The notes under the pieces were generated by a model, which saw only the letters and a list, made by a program, of their open reading frames with translations, was not told the origin of the DNA and searched no databases. 8,224 bases of DNA from Gammaproteobacteria bacterium (GTDB taxonomy: Bacteria > Pseudomonadota > Gammaproteobacteria > Pseudomonadales > Azotimanducaceae). The position numbers and the translations under genes are program-made. Where the stretch lies: positions 12,151 to 20,374 of the forward strand of contig PBGU01000025.1 in the NCBI GenBank assembly GCA_002719135.1, in the 5' to 3' direction. Positions within the stretch are counted from its first letter, which is position 1; every line of letters begins with the position of its first letter. Shown in pieces: positions 5,566 through 8,224 of this stretch.

Positions 5566-6167
5566 ATGTGTCGCTCCTATCGGGTGATGAATCGGTGGAA
5601 CTTTCAGAAGTCGCCTTCGCTCGAGAATACAATGAAGCGTTGGTTCACCAAGTCGTCACTGCCTTTATGGCGGCAGGACGGAGCGGTTCGAGCTCCCAAA
5701 AAACACGCGCGGAAGTGCGTGGTGGCGGAAGAAAACCCTGGCGGCAAAAAGGTACTGGTAGAGCGCGAGCGGGTTCGATAAGAAGCCCCATTTGGCGCGG
5801 AGGTGGGCGAGCGTTCCCGTCGAAACCACGGGATTTTTCGCAGAAAGTAAATCGCAAGATGTATAGGGGTGCGCTGCGATGCATCCTTTCTGAACTGATT
5901 CGCCAAGATCGATTGGTGGTCGTGAAAGAATTTACCCTAGATACCCATAAAACAAAGGCGTTAGTAGACAAGTTGAGTGAAATGGATCTTAAAGACGTAC
6001 TCATCGTGGATCACCAATTAAACAGTTCGCTTGTCCTTGCCGCACGGAACCTCAAGGCAGTCAGCATTCTGGATATCAAAAGTATTGATCCGGTCAGTTT
6101 GATTAGTCATGAGAAAGTACTTATGACCGTCGATGCTCTTAAGGATGTGGAAGAGACATTAGTATGA
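5562..6167 (+). CDS. rplD: 50S ribosomal protein L4 (uL4)
   Basis: L4 binds 23S rRNA and lines the peptide exit tunnel; in E. coli it also represses the S10 operon at both transcription and translation. The protein is 201 aa, the same as E. coli. The tunnel loop is clear: KTRAEVRGGGRKPWRQKGTG (47-66) followed by GSIRSPIWRGGGRAF. Lys63, whose change to Glu gives erythromycin resistance in E. coli, is present. The GTG start at 5562 overlaps the rplC stop; a second in-frame GTG at 5568 is the alternative and would remove only two residues. An ATG at 5566 is out of frame. The stop overlaps the rplW start as ATGA. As the likely operon repressor, L4 is the natural candidate partner for the RNA hairpins seen upstream, but this is inference. 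Confidence 0.98.
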   Translation: MNVSLLSGDESVELSEVAFAREYNEALVHQVVTAFMAAGRSGSSSQKTRAEVRGGGRKPWRQKGTGRARAGSIRSPIWRGGGRAFPSKPRDFSQKVNRKMYRGALRCILSELIRQDRLVVVKEFTLDTHKTKALVDKLSEMDLKDVLIVDHQLNSSLVLAARNLKAVSILDIKSIDPVSLISHEKVLMTVDALKDVEETLV

Positions 6168-6463
6168 ATTCCGATCGGCTATACAACGTGCTTCGCGAGC
6201 CGCACATCTCGGAAAAAGTATCCGTGATGGGCGAGCGGTCAAATCAATACGCGTTCAAGGTTGCATCGGATGCCACAAAGTTTGAGATCAAGCGTGCGGT
6301 GGAGACGATTTTTGAAGTTTCGGTCGAAAACGTTACGACCTTAAATGTGAAAGGGAAAATAAAACGTACTCTTCGTGGACCATCGCGCTCTAAGAACTGG
6401 AAAAAAGCGTACGTTCGGGTGGCAGAAGGCCAAGAAATTGATTTCACCGAAGGCGCTAGCTGA
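6164..6463 (+). CDS. rplW: 50S ribosomal protein L23 (uL23)
   Basis: L23 lies at the exit of the peptide tunnel and is the docking site for trigger factor and SRP. The protein is 99 aa (E. coli 100). Family features are the N-terminal LREPHISEK, then DATKFEIKRAVETIFEVSVENVTTLNVKGK in the middle (written here in two adjoining parts, residues 36-50 and 51-65), and RSKNWKKAYVRVAEGQEIDF near the end. The ATG overlaps the rplD stop by 4 nt and its TGA shares one base with the rplB ATG, so it is probably translated by coupling; no strong ribosome binding site stands out. No oddities noted. Confidence 0.97.
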   Translation: MNSDRLYNVLREPHISEKVSVMGERSNQYAFKVASDATKFEIKRAVETIFEVSVENVTTLNVKGKIKRTLRGPSRSKNWKKAYVRVAEGQEIDFTEGAS

Positions 6464-7290
6464 TGCCAGTCGTTAAGGCAAAACCAACCTCAGCAGGAAG
6501 ACGCTTCGTGGTTCGGGTAGTGGATCCTGATTTACATAAGGGCACTCCTTACAAACAACTTACCGAGCCCCAAAGTGCGACTGGTGGACGTAATTCTGCG
6601 GGACGAATCACTGTCCGCCATCGCGGTGGTGGGCATAAGCAACACTATCGAAAAATTGATTTTAAGAGGAATAAAGACGGCATTCGAGCGTGGGTGGAGC
6701 GACTCGAATACGATCCGAATCGAACCGCTAATATCGCTTTATTGAAATACGCCGACGGCGAGCGCCGTTACATCATTGCTGCGCGGACCTTGAAGGTGGG
6801 AGACGAACTTATGTCTGGTGCTTCAGCGCCTGTTCGTCCGGGTAATGCCATGGCTCTGAAAAGTATTCCGCTGGGCAGCGTCATTCATTGCATCGAGCTC
6901 AAACCCGATAAAGGCGCACAGATGGTGCGGAGCGCTGGTTCTTCCGCTCAATTAGTCGCACGTGAAGGGTCGTATGCGACGCTGCGTATGCGCTCGGGTG
7001 AAATGCGACGTGTATTGGCCGATTGTCGAGCGACGATAGGAGAAGTAGGAAGTGGCGAGCACAATCTGCGTTCGTTCGGTAAGGCGGGAGCGAAAAGATG
7101 GCGTGGTGTACGCCCGACAGTTCGCGGCGTTGCGATGAATCCGGTAGATCATCCTCATGGAGGTGGCGAAGGTAAATCTTCAGGGGGACGGCATCCGGTA
7201 TCTCCCACGGGAGTGCCGACCAAAGGATACAAAACGCGAAAGAATAAACGGACCGATAAGCTCATCGTACGTCGGCGCGGAAGGAGATAG
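6463..7290 (+). CDS. rplB: 50S ribosomal protein L2 (uL2)
   Basis: L2 is among the most conserved ribosomal proteins, needed for subunit joining and for shaping the peptidyl transferase centre. The protein is 275 aa (E. coli 273). It begins MPVVKAKPTSAGRRFVV, contains GRITVRHRGGGHKQHYRKID (47-66) and the block VERLEYDPNRTANIALL, and later RSGEMRRVLADCRATIGEVG and KRWRGVRPTVRGVAMNPVDH. His230, equal to the critical E. coli His229, is present in DHPHGGGEG. Residue 249 is Thr (ACG at 7207-7209) in HPVSPTG, where E. coli has Trp in HPVTPWG. The ATG shares one base with the rplW stop (TGATG). The rpsS ribosome binding site is embedded in its last codons. Confidence 0.98.
   Translation: MPVVKAKPTSAGRRFVVRVVDPDLHKGTPYKQLTEPQSATGGRNSAGRITVRHRGGGHKQHYRKIDFKRNKDGIRAWVERLEYDPNRTANIALLKYADGERRYIIAARTLKVGDELMSGASAPVRPGNAMALKSIPLGSVIHCIELKPDKGAQMVRSAGSSAQLVAREGSYATLRMRSGEMRRVLADCRATIGEVGSGEHNLRSFGKAGAKRWRGVRPTVRGVAMNPVDHPHGGGEGKSSGGRHPVSPTGVPTKGYKTRKNKRTDKLIVRRRGRR
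7281..7286 (+). promoter_or_regulatory. ribosome binding site of rpsS inside rplB
   Basis: AAGGAG within the final codons of rplB stands 8 nt before the GTG at 7295. It decides the rpsS start against in-frame upstream starts such as 7157, which would prepend 46 residues read from the rplB coding sequence in another frame. Confidence 0.9.
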
Positions 7291-7294
7291 AACA

Positions 7295-7570
7295 GTGCCT
7301 CGATCTTTGCGTAAAGGGCCTTTTGTTGATTTACATCTAATGAAGAAAGTTGAAAAAGCGAAAGAGACCAATGACAAACGGCCGATCAAAACGTGGTCGC
7401 GACGCTCGATGGTCATGCCCGATATGGTTGGTTTAACAATTTCGGTACATAACGGCCGACAGCACATCCCGATTTTTATTTCAGAAGATATGGTTGGTCA
7501 CAAATTGGGCGAGTTTGCGCCTACGCGAACTTTTAGAGGACATGCGGGTGATCGCAGGGCACAACGTTGA
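7295..7570 (+). CDS. rpsS: 30S ribosomal protein S19 (uS19)
   Basis: S19 sits in the 30S head with S13 and contacts the A-site finger region of the 50S. The protein is 91 aa (E. coli 92). It opens PRSLRKGPFVDLHLMKKVEK after the initiator, then shows KTWSRRSMVMPDMVGLTI, VHNGRQHIPIFI and the signature DMVGHKLGEFAPTRTFRGH. The start is GTG, placed by a strong Shine-Dalgarno sequence and by exact alignment of MPRSL to the family. It lies 4 nt after rplB and 10 nt before rplV. Nothing is missing. Confidence 0.98.
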   Translation: MPRSLRKGPFVDLHLMKKVEKAKETNDKRPIKTWSRRSMVMPDMVGLTISVHNGRQHIPIFISEDMVGHKLGEFAPTRTFRGHAGDRRAQR

Positions 7571-7580
7571 GGATATCGAG

Positions 7581-7916
7581 ATGTTGGTAGGCGCAACCGC
7601 GAGAAAGCTTCCGCTTTCGCCCCAGAAAGCGCGTTTGGTCGTCGATCAAATACGTGGCAAATCAGTAGACGAGGCACTTAGTACGTTGACGTTTGCGTCT
7701 CAAAAGGGCGCGCGATTAGTTAGAAAGGTGCTCGAATCTGCTATCCACAACGCTGAGCATAACGAGGGGGCGGACATTGACGAACTAACGGTAGCAGAGG
7801 CGTATGTCAACGCGGGAGCAACCATGAAGCGAATTCGACCCCGCGCGCGAGGTCGCGCCGATCGGATTCTGAAACGTTCGTGTCATGTCACCGTCACCCT
7901 GACGGATGAAGGATAG
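7581..7916 (+). CDS. rplV: 50S ribosomal protein L22 (uL22)
   Basis: L22 contacts all domains of 23S rRNA, and its beta hairpin forms part of the exit tunnel constriction with L4. The protein is 111 aa (E. coli 110). PLSPQKARLVVDQIRGK (11-27) and LESAIHNAEHNEGADID (51-67) match the family, and the tunnel hairpin TMKRIRPRARGRADRILKR (81-99) is intact, including Met82-Lys83-Arg84, deletion of which gives erythromycin resistance in E. coli. The ATG at 7581 is preferred to the in-frame 7494 and 7542 starts. It has GAGGA (7569-7573) 7 nt upstream and aligns exactly with the E. coli N terminus, while the others lie within rpsS. Confidence 0.97.
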   Translation: MLVGATARKLPLSPQKARLVVDQIRGKSVDEALSTLTFASQKGARLVRKVLESAIHNAEHNEGADIDELTVAEAYVNAGATMKRIRPRARGRADRILKRSCHVTVTLTDEG

Positions 7917-7925
7917 GTAATTCGA

Positions 7926-8224
7926 ATGGGACAAAAAGTTAATCCAACTGGAATGCGGTTAGGCATCGTTAAGGAACACACGTCGGTGTGGTATGCGGAA
8001 AAACAAACGTATGCTGAATACTTATTGAATGATCTTCAGGTGCGCTCTTTTCTCCGAGAGCGCTTGTCACAAGCGTCAGTAAGTCGTATCGAGATCGAAC
8101 GTCCGGCACAAACAGCACGGGTCTCCATATTTACTGCTCGCCCGGGCATCGTCATCGGAAAAAAAGGAGAAGATGTGGAGAAGTTGCGTGTCATTTTGAC
8201 GCGAATGATGGGAATGGCCGTACA
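7926..8224 (+). CDS. rpsC: 30S ribosomal protein S3 (uS3), 3' end missing
   Basis: S3 is at the mRNA entry channel of the 30S subunit and contributes to helicase activity with S4. The frame is open from ATG 7926 to the window edge: 99 full codons of a protein of about 230 aa. It begins MGQKVNPTGMRLGIVKEHTS, then has the SVSRIEIERPAQTARVSI strand region (51-68), followed by ARPGIVIGKKGEDVEKLR (71-88), the KH-domain RNA-binding loop with GKKG at 78-81. AAGGATAGG (7909-7917), overlapping the rplV stop, supplies the ribosome binding site. The order rplV-rpsC is normal, and rplP would be expected next beyond the window. Confidence 0.97.
   Translation, partial: MGQKVNPTGMRLGIVKEHTSVWYAEKQTYAEYLLNDLQVRSFLRERLSQASVSRIEIERPAQTARVSIFTARPGIVIGKKGEDVEKLRVILTRMMGMAV

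Noticed and set aside
5566..5781. ATG at 5566 as an rplD start or separate 71-codon gene
   Set aside because: It is out of frame with L4 and its product has no family match; it is an alternate-frame shadow of rplD.
7157..7294. N-terminal extension of rpsS
   Set aside because: The extra 46 residues come from reading rplB in another frame; S19 begins exactly at the GTG 7295 with a strong ribosome binding site.
7494..7580. N-terminal extension of rplV, including ATG 7542
   Set aside because: It overlaps rpsS and has no family match; the ATG at 7581 aligns with the L22 start and has its own ribosome binding site.

Overview
The window is a stretch of the conserved translation gene cluster of a bacterium: the str operon followed directly by the start of the S10 operon, all on the + strand. 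Gene order is rpsL (5' end missing), rpsG, fusA, tuf, then rpsJ, rplC, rplD, rplW, rplB, rpsS, rplV, rpsC (3' end missing). Protein details point to Proteobacteria, most likely Gammaproteobacteria: ribosomal protein L3 has the GQxQTPG form of its methylation loop, and EF-G, S7, S10 and L4 align almost without gaps to remembered E. coli sequences. Base composition looks close to half G+C. I cannot place it below class.

Positions 1-4223 hold the str operon. rpsL ends at 345. A 65-nt spacer with a possible hairpin leads to rpsG, a 39-nt spacer to fusA, and a 12-nt spacer to tuf. A compact Rho-independent terminator (4278-4300) closes the operon. Five bases later begins a near-consensus sigma70-type promoter (4306-4334) with a GC-rich discriminator, so the S10 operon has its own start although it abuts str. 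The inferred S10 leader is only about 64 nt and holds one 9-bp hairpin.

Positions 4405-8224 hold the S10 operon. From rplC onward the genes are tightly packed: 4-, 4- and 1-nt overlaps, then 4-, 10- and 9-nt gaps. rpsJ, rplD and rpsS start with GTG. The exception is a 153-nt spacer between rpsJ and rplC, which contains three potential hairpins, one with a 12-bp stem just before the rplC ribosome binding site. It is the most unusual part of the window and could be a cis-acting RNA control element.

The genes work together: S12, S7, S10, S19 and S3 go to the 30S subunit, L3, L4, L23, L2 and L22 to the 50S subunit, and EF-G and EF-Tu drive the elongation cycle. No mobile element, CRISPR array, tRNA, rRNA or unfamiliar protein system was seen. 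Apart from the RNA spacer, the points of interest are individual substitutions at normally conserved ribosomal positions and weak codon bias in tuf.
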